Shown here piece by piece: positions 56,405-64,000 of a stretch of DNA of 64,000 nucleotides (its first letter is position 1; the number at the start of each line of letters is the position of its first letter). A model generated the notes under the pieces. That model made no database searches. It had not been told where the DNA came from and worked only from the letters and a program-made list of their open reading frames with translations. The stretch is taken from contig NZ_CP063141.1 in the NCBI RefSeq assembly GCF_014961315.1, positions 2,108,001 through 2,172,000 on the forward strand. The letters are read 5' to 3'. The position numbers and the translations under genes are program-made. The stretch comes from Thermoflavifilum sp. GTDB lineage: Bacteria > Bacteroidota > Bacteroidia > Chitinophagales > Chitinophagaceae.

Positions 56405-57591
56405 ACACTTTTGCATTGGCCAGGAGGCTACAGGGTACCGAGGAATATTATTTTTCAAAAAAGCTTCGGGAGATTGAACATCTCAATCAAACCGGTGTAC
56501 AGGTCATCAATCTGGGCATAGGAAGTCCTGATTTACCTCCACACCCTGATGTTATCACCACACTTGCTAAGGAGGCAGCCAGGCCCGATGTGCATGGGTA
56601 TCAGTCGTATCGCGGTGCTAAAGCTCTACGGGAGGCTATAGCTGCATTTTACCGGCAATGGTATCAGGTGGAGCTGAATCCGGAATCGGAAATTCTACCC
56701 CTGATGGGCTCCAAAGAAGGTATTGTACACATTAGCATGACTTACCTGGATGAAGGCGATGAAGTACTGGTGCCCGATCCCGGCTATCCAACTTATCGAG
56801 CTGCGTCGCAACTGGCAGATGCCGTGTGTCGCAACTATACCCTGCGGGAGGATCAGGGTTGGTTGCCCGACTTTGAAAGCCTGTCGCGTCAGGATTTAAG
56901 CAAAGTAAAACTCATGTGGCTCAATTATCCTCACATGCCTACCGGTGCTTTGCCCACGCAGGAATTTTTTGAAAGATGTGTGGCTTTTGCTCGTCGGTAT
57001 GGGATTTTGCTCTGCCATGATAATCCATATAGTTTTATCCTGAATGATCAACCGATGAGTTTATTGAGTGTGGATGGTGCAAAAGAAGTGGCGTTGGAGC
57101 TGAATTCGCTGAGCAAGTCTGCAAACATGGCCGGCTGGCGGGTAGGGATGCTTTGTGGAAAAGCTGATCGCATCAATGACGTACTGAGGTTTAAGAGTAA
57201 TATGGATTCGGGCATGTTTTTACCCTTACAGCTGGCCGCTGCTCAAGCGCTTTCTTTACCGGCCTCCTGGTATGCCGGATTGAATGAAACTTATAAGCGG
57301 AGGCGCGAGAAAGTATGGGCCTTACTCGATCAATTGGGTTGTGCATGGAATCCGCGCCAGGCTGGACTTTTTGTCTGGGCTCGCATTCCTGCTGGCTGGT
57401 CGGATGGTTTCGTTTTCAGTGATGCTGTGTTACACCAGACACGAGTTTTTATTACGCCGGGAGGCATCTTCGGGCAACAGGGTTTGCCCTATGTCAGGCT
57501 TAGTTTTTGCCAGCCCGAACCCGTGCTGGATGAGGCTTTACAACGCATTCGGCACATGCATATACCCATTCCCGAAAATACAAGGATATGA
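56401..57591 (+). CDS. Class I/II aminotransferase (aromatic role likely)
   Basis: 396 residues of the PLP fold-type I family, close to LL-diaminopimelate/aspartate-type aminotransferases. Seen: NLGIGSPDLPPHPDV, the LNYPHMPTGA turn, PLP Lys in LNSLSKSANMAGWRVG, and RLSFCQ with the substrate-binding Arg. Placed between pheA and tyrA with ATGA overlaps on both sides, it most likely transaminates phenylpyruvate and hydroxyphenylpyruvate. Substrate is inferred from context. Confidence 0.9.
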   Translation: MNTFALARRLQGTEEYYFSKKLREIEHLNQTGVQVINLGIGSPDLPPHPDVITTLAKEAARPDVHGYQSYRGAKALREAIAAFYRQWYQVELNPESEILPLMGSKEGIVHISMTYLDEGDEVLVPDPGYPTYRAASQLADAVCRNYTLREDQGWLPDFESLSRQDLSKVKLMWLNYPHMPTGALPTQEFFERCVAFARRYGILLCHDNPYSFILNDQPMSLLSVDGAKEVALELNSLSKSANMAGWRVGMLCGKADRINDVLRFKSNMDSGMFLPLQLAAAQALSLPASWYAGLNETYKRRREKVWALLDQLGCAWNPRQAGLFVWARIPAGWSDGFVFSDAVLHQTRVFITPGGIFGQQGLPYVRLSFCQPEPVLDEALQRIRHMHIPIPENTRI

Positions 57592-58427
57592 AAGTAGCTA
57601 TCGTAGGTATCGGTTTAATTGGCGGTTCGCTGGCCATTGAGCTCAGAAGAACGGGGCTGGCCACAACCCTGATCGGCGTGGAAGCCAATCCCCAGCATGC
57701 CTGTCGGGCGCTGGAAAAAAAATTAGTAGACCAGATTTGTGATCTTGCTGATGCCGTCGGTCAGGCCGATATGCTGGTGCTTGCCGTGCCTGTGAATGCC
57801 CTGCTGCACTTACTTCCTGTTGTACTGGATCAGATCGATAGACAGGTTGTGGTAGAAGTAGGATCAACTAAAGAAAAAATTTTAAAAGCCGTTGCCGATC
57901 ATCCCCGGCGTGGACGGCTGGTGGCATCGCATCCCATGGCGGGTACGGAATATTCGGGCCCGGAAGCAGCCATTGAAAACCTGTTTTTCGGAAAAAATGT
58001 GGTGCTCTGCAATATTGATGAAAGTGACCCTGATGCGGTGGAACAGGTTAAAAAGATGTACGAAACACTGGGTAGCCGCTTAATTTATATGGATGCAGCC
58101 TCTCATGACCTGCATGCGGCTTATGTATCGCACATTTCCCATATCACTTCTTTTGCGCTGGCGCTCACCGTTCTGGAAAAAGAAAAAGAAGAAAAGGCCA
58201 TCTTCGATCTGGCCAGCGGCGGTTTTGCCTCTACGGTACGCCTGGCTAAAAGTTCGCCCGATACATGGATTCCCATATTTCAACAAAATCGCCACAATGT
58301 GCTCGACGTATTGTATGAACATATCCATCAACTGAAACGTATCAAGCAAATGTTGATTGATGAAGATTACGAAGGGTTTTATAAACTGATTCAAGAAGCC
58401 AATGCCATTCGAAAAATTATCCATTAA
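57588..58427 (+). CDS. tyrA: Prephenate dehydrogenase
   Basis: Oxidises prephenate to 4-hydroxyphenylpyruvate for Tyr. 279 residues: NAD-binding VGIGLIGGSLAIELR, VEVGSTKEKI, ASHPMAGTEYSGPEAA with the active-site His, and SHISHITSFALAL. No ACT domain, so feedback control is not evident. Starts inside the previous stop (ATGA). Confidence 0.93.
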   Translation: MKVAIVGIGLIGGSLAIELRRTGLATTLIGVEANPQHACRALEKKLVDQICDLADAVGQADMLVLAVPVNALLHLLPVVLDQIDRQVVVEVGSTKEKILKAVADHPRRGRLVASHPMAGTEYSGPEAAIENLFFGKNVVLCNIDESDPDAVEQVKKMYETLGSRLIYMDAASHDLHAAYVSHISHITSFALALTVLEKEKEEKAIFDLASGGFASTVRLAKSSPDTWIPIFQQNRHNVLDVLYEHIHQLKRIKQMLIDEDYEGFYKLIQEANAIRKIIH

Positions 58428-58465
58428 CGTATAAAACCATTTTACAAACCTTTAATTTGCATGAT

Positions 58466-59575
58466 ATGGAAAAGGTCGCGACTGCCCATACCATCTGGCA
58501 GAAACTTCAACAAAAACAACCGGTGATTATTTCCGGTCCATGCAGCGCCGAAACGGAATTTCAGGTGCTGGAAACAGCCATCAGACTGGCTAAAACAGGT
58601 AGAGTCGACGCATTTCGTGCAGGGGTATGGAAACCCCGTACCAAACCCGGCATGTTTGAAGGGGTGGGCACAGAGGCCCTGCAATGGTTGAAAAAAGCCA
58701 GGGAAATTACCGGATTGCCGCTGATTGTGGAGGTAGCTACAGCCCGCCACGTAGAAGAATGTCTGAAAGAAGGCATCGATATGGTGTGGATTGGTGCCCG
58801 TACAACTGTAAATCCGTTCTCCGTACAGGAGCTGGCCGATGCTTTGCAGGGAACCAGCATTCCCGTTTTCGTAAAAAACCCCCTCAATCCAGATCTCGAA
58901 CTCTGGCAGGGAAGCATTGAACGATTGAAAAAAGCCAATATCGCCCATATCGGCGTCATCCACCGGGGATTCTCCAATTATGGAAACACGGAGTATCGCA
59001 ATGCGCCCATGTGGCATATCCCCATCGAGTTGAAAAGACGTATGCCCGAATTACCCATGCTGTGTGACCCCAGCCATATTTGTGGCAGGCGTGATTTGCT
59101 TTTTGAAGTAGCACAGAAAGCCATTAACCTGGATTACGATGGACTGATGATTGAAACCCATATTGATCCGGACCAGGCCTGGAGTGACGCCAAGCAGCAG
59201 ATCACACCCGAAAAGCTGGCCGAGCTGCTGCAGCAGATTGAATGGCGACAGGAAACTACCGAAAAAGAGGCTTTCCTGAATGCACTGGCTAAATTCCGCG
59301 AACAGATCAATCATATTGACGATGAAATCCTCACCTTGCTGGGCAATCGCATGAAAATCGCAGAGAAAATCGGCATTTACAAAAAAGAAAACAACATTAC
59401 CATCCTGCAAACCAATCGCTGGAATGAGATTCTGGAACGAGCCCTCAAAAAAGGTGAGAAGCTGGGATTGAGCAAAGATTTTATCCTGAAGTTTTACGAC
59501 GCCGTGCATCTGGAATCCATTAACCGGCAGCACAAGGTGATGTCGGAATATGATCATCATGAACAAACCTCCTGA
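58466..59575 (+). CDS. Bifunctional DAHP synthase / chorismate mutase
   Basis: 369 residues: an N-terminal type I-beta DAHP synthase (ISGPCSAET, FRAGVWKPRTKPGMFEG, VWIGARTTVNPF, CDPSHICGRRD) and a C-terminal AroQ chorismate mutase helix bundle from about 270 (FREQINHIDDEILTLLGNRMKIAEKIG). It thus catalyses the first step of the shikimate pathway and the branch step to prephenate. This fusion order is typical of Bacteroidota. Prephenate binding at the mutase can inhibit the synthase in known examples. Confidence 0.94.
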   Translation: MEKVATAHTIWQKLQQKQPVIISGPCSAETEFQVLETAIRLAKTGRVDAFRAGVWKPRTKPGMFEGVGTEALQWLKKAREITGLPLIVEVATARHVEECLKEGIDMVWIGARTTVNPFSVQELADALQGTSIPVFVKNPLNPDLELWQGSIERLKKANIAHIGVIHRGFSNYGNTEYRNAPMWHIPIELKRRMPELPMLCDPSHICGRRDLLFEVAQKAINLDYDGLMIETHIDPDQAWSDAKQQITPEKLAELLQQIEWRQETTEKEAFLNALAKFREQINHIDDEILTLLGNRMKIAEKIGIYKKENNITILQTNRWNEILERALKKGEKLGLSKDFILKFYDAVHLESINRQHKVMSEYDHHEQTS

Positions 59576-59577
59576 TC

Positions 59578-60618
59578 ATGGCATTTTCCAGGCTTATTCA
59601 TCATACCATTGGTCAGGAAACAACGGCTTATTATGTGGGCTATTCCTGGCGGCAGCTGCATGAGCTGGTTCCTGCCGATCGTACGGTGCTATTGATTGAT
59701 GAACATGTGGCGCAGCTACATCAACAGCTCTGTGTGCCATGGCCGACTGTGATCATCCCTTCGGGCGAAGCCAGCAAAAGCTGGGATCGGATGCATAATT
59801 TAATTGATGAGTTATGTCGGTTGCAGGTTGATCGCAGCTGGTTTCTGGTTGGTGTGGGTGGTGGTGTGGTTACGGATCTGGTGGGTTTCCTGGCTGCTAT
59901 TTATATGCGAGGCCTGTCTTTCGGGTTTGTTCCCACAACCCTGCTGGCCCAGGTCGATGCCAGTATCGGTGGAAAAAATGGAATTGATTTTGGAAAATAC
60001 AAAAATCTTATCGGCACCATTCGCCAGCCGGCCTTCGTAGTCATCGATTCGGCGTTGTTGCAAACGCTGCCTCAGCAAGAATGGCAAAATGGTTTTGCGG
60101 AAATCATCAAATATGCATGCATAGCCGATCGGGATTTGTTTGATTTTCTGGAAACCCATCGCGAACAGGCCCTGCAGGGTGAGGCAGAAACGCTTTTTCA
60201 CGTGGTTCTCACTTCCCTGCAGCACAAATTACACATCGTGGCCACCGATCCTTATGAGAAAGGCGTGCGGAGATTTCTGAATTTCGGTCATACCCTCGGG
60301 CATGCCATTGAAAAGGTGATTGAGATTCCGCATGGGCAAGCCATCAGTGTGGGTATGCGGGTAGCCTGCCAGCTTTCCCAGAAGTTGTCCGGATTAACGC
60401 CCACGGAGAGTGAACGCATTCAGCGGTTACTTCAAGCTTATGGATTACCCACAACCCTGCCCGATATTGATTGGAATGAGGTGTGGGATTGTTTGCATCA
60501 CGATAAAAAACGGGAAAAAGATATCCTGCATTTTATCTTGCTGGAAACAATTGGCAGGGCCCGTATGGAGCCTATTCCCATTCAGCAACTGGAGCAGCTT
60601 TTGCCGGTGTACTGGTAG
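59578..60618 (+). CDS. aroB: 3-dehydroquinate synthase
   Basis: 346 residues. Turns DAHP into 3-dehydroquinate using NAD and a divalent metal. Seen: PSGEASKSW, GVGGGVVTDLVGFLAAIYMRG, PTTLLAQVDASIGGKNGID, GFAEIIKYACI with the metal Glu, and LNFGHTLGHAIEK with metal His residues. Starts two bases after the DAHP synthase stop. Confidence 0.95.
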   Translation: MAFSRLIHHTIGQETTAYYVGYSWRQLHELVPADRTVLLIDEHVAQLHQQLCVPWPTVIIPSGEASKSWDRMHNLIDELCRLQVDRSWFLVGVGGGVVTDLVGFLAAIYMRGLSFGFVPTTLLAQVDASIGGKNGIDFGKYKNLIGTIRQPAFVVIDSALLQTLPQQEWQNGFAEIIKYACIADRDLFDFLETHREQALQGEAETLFHVVLTSLQHKLHIVATDPYEKGVRRFLNFGHTLGHAIEKVIEIPHGQAISVGMRVACQLSQKLSGLTPTESERIQRLLQAYGLPTTLPDIDWNEVWDCLHHDKKREKDILHFILLETIGRARMEPIPIQQLEQLLPVYW

Positions 60619-60669
60619 CCGAAAAAATAGATTACATATCGTTTGTCCACAATAGCTTTGCAGGTGAAC

Positions 60670-61947
60670 ATGGAAGTCGTAGTCAGCAATTCTATCATAG
60701 ATGGTGAAATCACGGCCAATCCTTCCAAGAGTGCTATGCAACGTGCGCTGGCGGCGGCATTACTGGCCGAAGGGAAAAGTATGATTTACAATGCTGGATT
60801 CAGTGATGATGGTCGAGCTGCGCTCGGTGTGGTAGAGGCGCTCGGTGCGGAGGTGCACATACACGATCAGGTTGTGGAAGTGGTAAGCAGGGGTGTACAT
60901 CCCAGGACCTCGGTCATCCATTGTGGTGAGGCGGGACTATGCATGCGCATGTTTACACCTATTGCGGCGTTGTATGATGGCTCGCTTACCATCACAGGGA
61001 AAGGGAGCTTGCTCAACCGACCCATGCATTTTTTTGAAGAAGTATTACCGCAGCTTGGTGTAGCCTGCCAGTCGCATGCGGGGCTTCCTCCTCTTCAAAT
61101 CCGGGGACCCTTGCAACCCGCATCGATTACAGTTGATGGCTCTTTAAGCTCTCAGTTTCTCACCGGTTTATTGATGGCTTATGGCGCCCGAGCTGAAGGC
61201 GTACAGATTGAGGTAAAGGAGTTGAAAAGCAAGGAATATGTGGATTTAACTCTGCAGGTGATGGATACATTTGGCGTGAAGGTGGAACGTAGCGGTTATC
61301 AGGTATTTTCATTCCCACGGAAACAAACCTATCGTCCCACAACCTACACGGTAGAGGGAGACTGGAGCGGAGCAGCCTTTCTGCTCGTGGCAGGAGCCAT
61401 TGCGGGCAAGGTAACCCTGCGACATCTATCCCGACAGTCGGCCCAGCCCGATCGAGCCATCACACAGGCGCTTTACGATGCAGGAGCCTTTTTAATCTGG
61501 GATGATGATCGACTCACGGTACAACATCACGAGTTGCATGGATTTGATTTTGACGCCACGGATTGCCCGGATCTTTTTCCGCCGCTGGTAGCACTGGCTG
61601 CCCACTGCAAGGGCACTACCCGTTTGCGCGGTGTTAGTCGCCTCACCCATAAAGAAAGCAATCGAGGTAAAACCCTGCAGGAAGAATTCGGGAAAATGGG
61701 CATCGAGGTGCGCTTATCCGATGATGACATGTTGATTCGGGGTGGTAAAATCAAACCCGCGACGGTTTATTCACATCACGACCATCGCATTGCTATGGCC
61801 ACAGCCGTAGCAGCACTGGCCGGCTCGGGAGAAATAGCCATACAGCATGCGGAAGCGGTGAATAAATCTTACCCTGAATTCTGGGAACATTTGCGTCTGA
61901 TTGGAGGGAAGATTAAGTCTGTTCAGGCTTCCAGCCTTACCTCCTGA
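60670..61947 (+). CDS. aroA: 5-enolpyruvylshikimate-3-phosphate synthase
   Basis: 425 residues. Seen: NPSKSAMQRALAAA with the substrate-binding Lys, GEAGLCMRMFTPIAAL, LSSQFLTGLLMA and DHRIAMATAVAAL. In the N-terminal loop LCMRM stands where many enzymes have GTTMRP or GTAMRP, so the inhibitor-binding loop departs from class I. ATG 60670 is preferred; an in-frame TTG at 60643 would add nine residues. Confidence 0.93.
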   Translation: MEVVVSNSIIDGEITANPSKSAMQRALAAALLAEGKSMIYNAGFSDDGRAALGVVEALGAEVHIHDQVVEVVSRGVHPRTSVIHCGEAGLCMRMFTPIAALYDGSLTITGKGSLLNRPMHFFEEVLPQLGVACQSHAGLPPLQIRGPLQPASITVDGSLSSQFLTGLLMAYGARAEGVQIEVKELKSKEYVDLTLQVMDTFGVKVERSGYQVFSFPRKQTYRPTTYTVEGDWSGAAFLLVAGAIAGKVTLRHLSRQSAQPDRAITQALYDAGAFLIWDDDRLTVQHHELHGFDFDATDCPDLFPPLVALAAHCKGTTRLRGVSRLTHKESNRGKTLQEEFGKMGIEVRLSDDDMLIRGGKIKPATVYSHHDHRIAMATAVAALAGSGEIAIQHAEAVNKSYPEFWEHLRLIGGKIKSVQASSLTS

Positions 61948-61987
61948 GTCTTTCCCCTGATCTTTCAAACCAAGATTTGGAACATAC

Positions 61988-62998
61988 ATGAACAGTTTAG
62001 GCAGAATTTTTCGGATTTCAATTTTTGGGGAATCACATGGCCCGGGAGTGGGCGTTGTTATAGACGGCTGTCCGGCTGGTATTCCACTGGTTGTGGATGA
62101 TTTTCTCCCGGATATTGCCCGGCGCAAGCCAGGCGCCAGAGGCACCACGCCCCGTCAGGAGGCTGATTTGCCCATCATTCAATCTGGTGTTTTTCAACAA
62201 CACACCACAGGGTCGCCAATCACCATCTGGTTTGAAAATCAAAATATCCGATCGGCTGATTATGAAAAGCAGCGTGATGTGCCTCGCCCCGGGCATGCCG
62301 ATTTTGTAGCGCGTGTCAAGTATGGAGGGTATGAGGACTATCGAGGGGGTGGGCATTTCAGCGGCCGGCTCACTTTGCCACTCGTAGCTGCAGGCGTAAT
62401 TGCCAAAAAAATCCTTCAGTCGGGTGATTCACCGGTCGATATTCAAGCACGCATCTTAGAAATTGGCGGTGAAACAGACCTGGATAAAGGACTTGAGAAA
62501 GCCATTGCTGCCAAAGATTCCATCGGTGGGATTGTGGAATGTACAGCCACCGGATTACCCATAGGACTTGGTGAGCCTTTTTTTGATTCCGTAGAATCGT
62601 TACTCGCTCACGCCGTGTTTTCCATTCCAGCCGTGAAAGGAATTGAATTTGGAGCTGGATTTCGAGCAGCACGCATGTTTGGAAGTGAACACAATGATGC
62701 CCTGATCGATACCCTTGGCAAAACCGCAACCAATCATGCAGGTGGAGTTGTTGGCGGTATTACCAACGGCAATCCCCTGATTTTTCGTGTGGTGGTGAAA
62801 CCCACATCTTCCACTCCCAAGACCCAGCACACCCTGAACTTGCGTACCGGTGAAATAGAGCCCTTTCAGGTTAAAGGTCGGCATGATCTATGCATTGCTT
62901 TACGAGTCCCGGTGGTGCTGGAAGCCGTAACAGCCATTGTTCTGGCCGATCTGATGTTAATCGCCCAGCAACGTCCTACACGATACCCCGGGGTTTAA
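61988..62998 (+). CDS. aroC: Chorismate synthase
   Basis: 336 residues. Makes chorismate from EPSP with reduced FMN. Seen: FGESHGPGVGVVIDGCPAG, RPGHADFVARVKYG, YRGGGHFSGRLT and GGITNGNPLIFRV. Last gene of the aromatic operon, 40 bases after aroA. The pathway steps aroQ/aroD, aroE and aroK are not in the window. Confidence 0.95.
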   Translation: MNSLGRIFRISIFGESHGPGVGVVIDGCPAGIPLVVDDFLPDIARRKPGARGTTPRQEADLPIIQSGVFQQHTTGSPITIWFENQNIRSADYEKQRDVPRPGHADFVARVKYGGYEDYRGGGHFSGRLTLPLVAAGVIAKKILQSGDSPVDIQARILEIGGETDLDKGLEKAIAAKDSIGGIVECTATGLPIGLGEPFFDSVESLLAHAVFSIPAVKGIEFGAGFRAARMFGSEHNDALIDTLGKTATNHAGGVVGGITNGNPLIFRVVVKPTSSTPKTQHTLNLRTGEIEPFQVKGRHDLCIALRVPVVLEAVTAIVLADLMLIAQQRPTRYPGV

Positions 62999-63004
62999 TG
63001 AATA

Positions 63005-63022
63005 ACTATGCCATAGCATAGT
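63005..63022. repeat. 7-bp palindrome after aroC
   Basis: ACTATGC, loop CATA, GCATAGT, six bases after the aroC stop. It has no T-run, so it may be a weak terminator or an mRNA 3'-end hairpin. Confidence 0.4.
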
Positions 63023-63192
63023 GAATAAGATAATTCGTTTGCGGTTTCGTTTTCTGGAACGCTATGGGGTTCTCTTTTTGTTTTCCTCATCAGACGGATG
63101 TTTTTACATGATTGGCTTCTGGCACAGTTGTTGTCTTTTTCATAGTAGTTTTCAATTCGTTTCAACATTATTTCACTAAAAACCGATGTACT

Positions 63193-63777
63193 ATGAAAAG
63201 GAATTTGCAATTGCTGGCCTTGTTGATGGCAGGATGTGGAATGGCTACCCTGTCGCATGCTCAGGTAAATGTAGGTGTACAGGCAGCCACCCAGGCTGCT
63301 ACTCATGTAGCTGTTCCAGCTACCCAATCCGTCACGCATGAAGCCACGCAAGCGGCTACGCAGGCTGCCCGCTCAACCGTTCAGGCCGCTCAGAGTACAA
63401 CCACAGCGTTAAATGGAAATGCAGCTACGGCCATTTCGGCCTCGGGTGGCGTAGCATCCAACGGTTTGAACACGGCTGCGCAGGCCGAGGCTAAACAGAG
63501 CACACAGGTCAATGCCTCTTCACACGCCCTGTTGAAGCATGAAAGAAAAATGGCACGCCGGGCTGCTCGTGAAGCCCATAGGGCAGCCAGAAACACCGAA
63601 AAGGCCGCCAGCAACACGCAGGTATCGGCTTCCGGTTCCGCACAGGGCGAGACTAAAGCTCATGCTTCTGCTATCCAGACCCAGCAACAGGGCCAGGCTC
63701 AGGTTCAGGCTACTACAGGCCACAACGAGGTGAAGGCCTCGGGTCAGACCACGATTCATGGTAGCGTTCATCAGTAA
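63193..63777 (+). CDS. Secreted Ala/Gln/Thr-rich low-complexity protein
   Basis: 194 residues: signal peptide (MKRNLQLLALLMAGCGMATLSHAQ), then repeated short A/T/Q blocks (ATQAATH, ATQAATQAARS), a basic helix (KHERKMARRAAREAHRAARN) and a Gln/Ala tail. No Pfam-type domain recognised. Likely periplasmic and helical or disordered. Own terminator follows. Confidence 0.75.
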   Translation: MKRNLQLLALLMAGCGMATLSHAQVNVGVQAATQAATHVAVPATQSVTHEATQAATQAARSTVQAAQSTTTALNGNAATAISASGGVASNGLNTAAQAEAKQSTQVNASSHALLKHERKMARRAAREAHRAARNTEKAASNTQVSASGSAQGETKAHASAIQTQQQGQAQVQATTGHNEVKASGQTTIHGSVHQ

Positions 63778-63789
63778 GTCTTTTCCTCA

Positions 63790-63832
63790 CAGGATCGGGA
63801 ATCCATTTCCACTTCCCGATCCTGTTTTATTT
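63790..63832 (+). terminator. Terminator after the Ala/Gln-rich protein gene
   Basis: CAGGATCGGGAA and TTCCCGATCCTG arms, 12 bp perfect, 11-base loop, then TTTTATTT. Confidence 0.9.
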
Positions 63833-63851
63833 CCATTAAAATTTGTTTTTT

Positions 63852-64000
63852 ATGAACAAATGGATACACCCCCTATTGCTTGTATCATGCATGTGTTCAA
63901 CGCTGGCATATGCACAAACGAAGGATTCTGCCTCTGCCGTGCAGTTGCATGCGGGCATCACCTATCTTTCGCAATTTACTTATGGTGGGCGACGAGATAC
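63852..64000 (+). CDS. Secreted protein, start only (partial)
   Basis: The frame opens at ATG 63852 with a signal peptide (MNKWIHPLLLVSCMCSTLAYAQ) and runs off the window. The first mature residues (AVQLHAGITYLSQFTYGG) look like the opening strand of an outer-membrane barrel, but too little is visible to name it. Confidence 0.6.
   Translation, partial: MNKWIHPLLLVSCMCSTLAYAQTKDSASAVQLHAGITYLSQFTYGGRRD

Noticed and set aside
1..64000. tRNA, rRNA, insertion sequence or prophage
   Set aside because: No conserved tRNA T-loop, rRNA, transposase, integrase or phage-structural sequence was recognised on either strand.

Overview
The window looks like a chromosomal segment from a Bacteroidota bacterium, most plausibly Chitinophagaceae-like. 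The evidence is a SusC/SusD pair, a PafA-type phosphatase, DUF2807 and NEW3-domain proteins, a RecF-linked DUF721 gene, and several matches to the phylum's promoter pattern (TTG, about 20 nt, TAnnTTTG). Shine-Dalgarno sites are rare. No tRNA, rRNA, CRISPR array, transposase or phage gene was seen.

Layout. 1-5.3 kb: end of a DoxX-type protein, a DUF721 gene, a multicopper oxidase fused to a CopB-like barrel, a small HYC_CC_PP-like protein and recF. 5.3-18.1 kb: housekeeping genes (pdhA, a TPR protein, ribH, a LutA-like protein, an EVE protein, a sirtuin, a saccharopine-dehydrogenase-like protein, gyrA, another TPR protein) and two secreted proteins. 18.3-27.5 kb: bacilliredoxin, lgt, an outer-membrane barrel behind a strong palindrome, a DUF2807 protein and a NEW3/ABC export operon. 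27.5-39.9 kb: a glycerol/glycerophosphodiester locus (glpK, glpF, glpR, glpD, a GlpQ-like phosphodiesterase, SusC, SusD, pafA). 39.9-43 kb: an aldehyde dehydrogenase and an M1 peptidase. 43.2-50.8 kb: a sensor kinase and response regulator followed on the same strand by OmpA and orphan secreted proteins, with a small structured RNA in front of the kinase. 51-55.3 kb: a methyltransferase, an SDR, an ECF sigma factor followed by a membrane protein joining an anti-sigma-like domain to a trypsin-like protease, and a small lipoprotein. 55.3-63 kb: the aromatic amino acid operon pheA, aminotransferase, tyrA, DAHP synthase/chorismate mutase, aroB, aroA, aroC. 63-64 kb: an Ala/Gln-rich secreted protein and the start of another secreted protein.

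The most striking element is the leader of the aromatic operon. A consensus promoter is followed by a 40-codon peptide with nine Phe/Tyr codons in ten, then a 10-bp intrinsic terminator just before pheA. The terminator's 5' arm can instead pair perfectly with a segment directly after the Phe/Tyr run. That is the full logic of ribosome-mediated attenuation.

A caution: between 28.1 and 45.6 kb at least nine apparent one-base indels break otherwise intact reading frames. They affect glpK, glpQ, susC (two), pafA, the M1 peptidase C-terminus, a small secreted gene (two) and the gene at 44.7-46.7 kb. Most are one-base shortfalls in short homopolymers, so sequencing or assembly error is at least as likely as real decay. 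Part of this stretch (about 32.3-38.3 kb and 43.2-48 kb) is also clearly more AT-rich than its surroundings.
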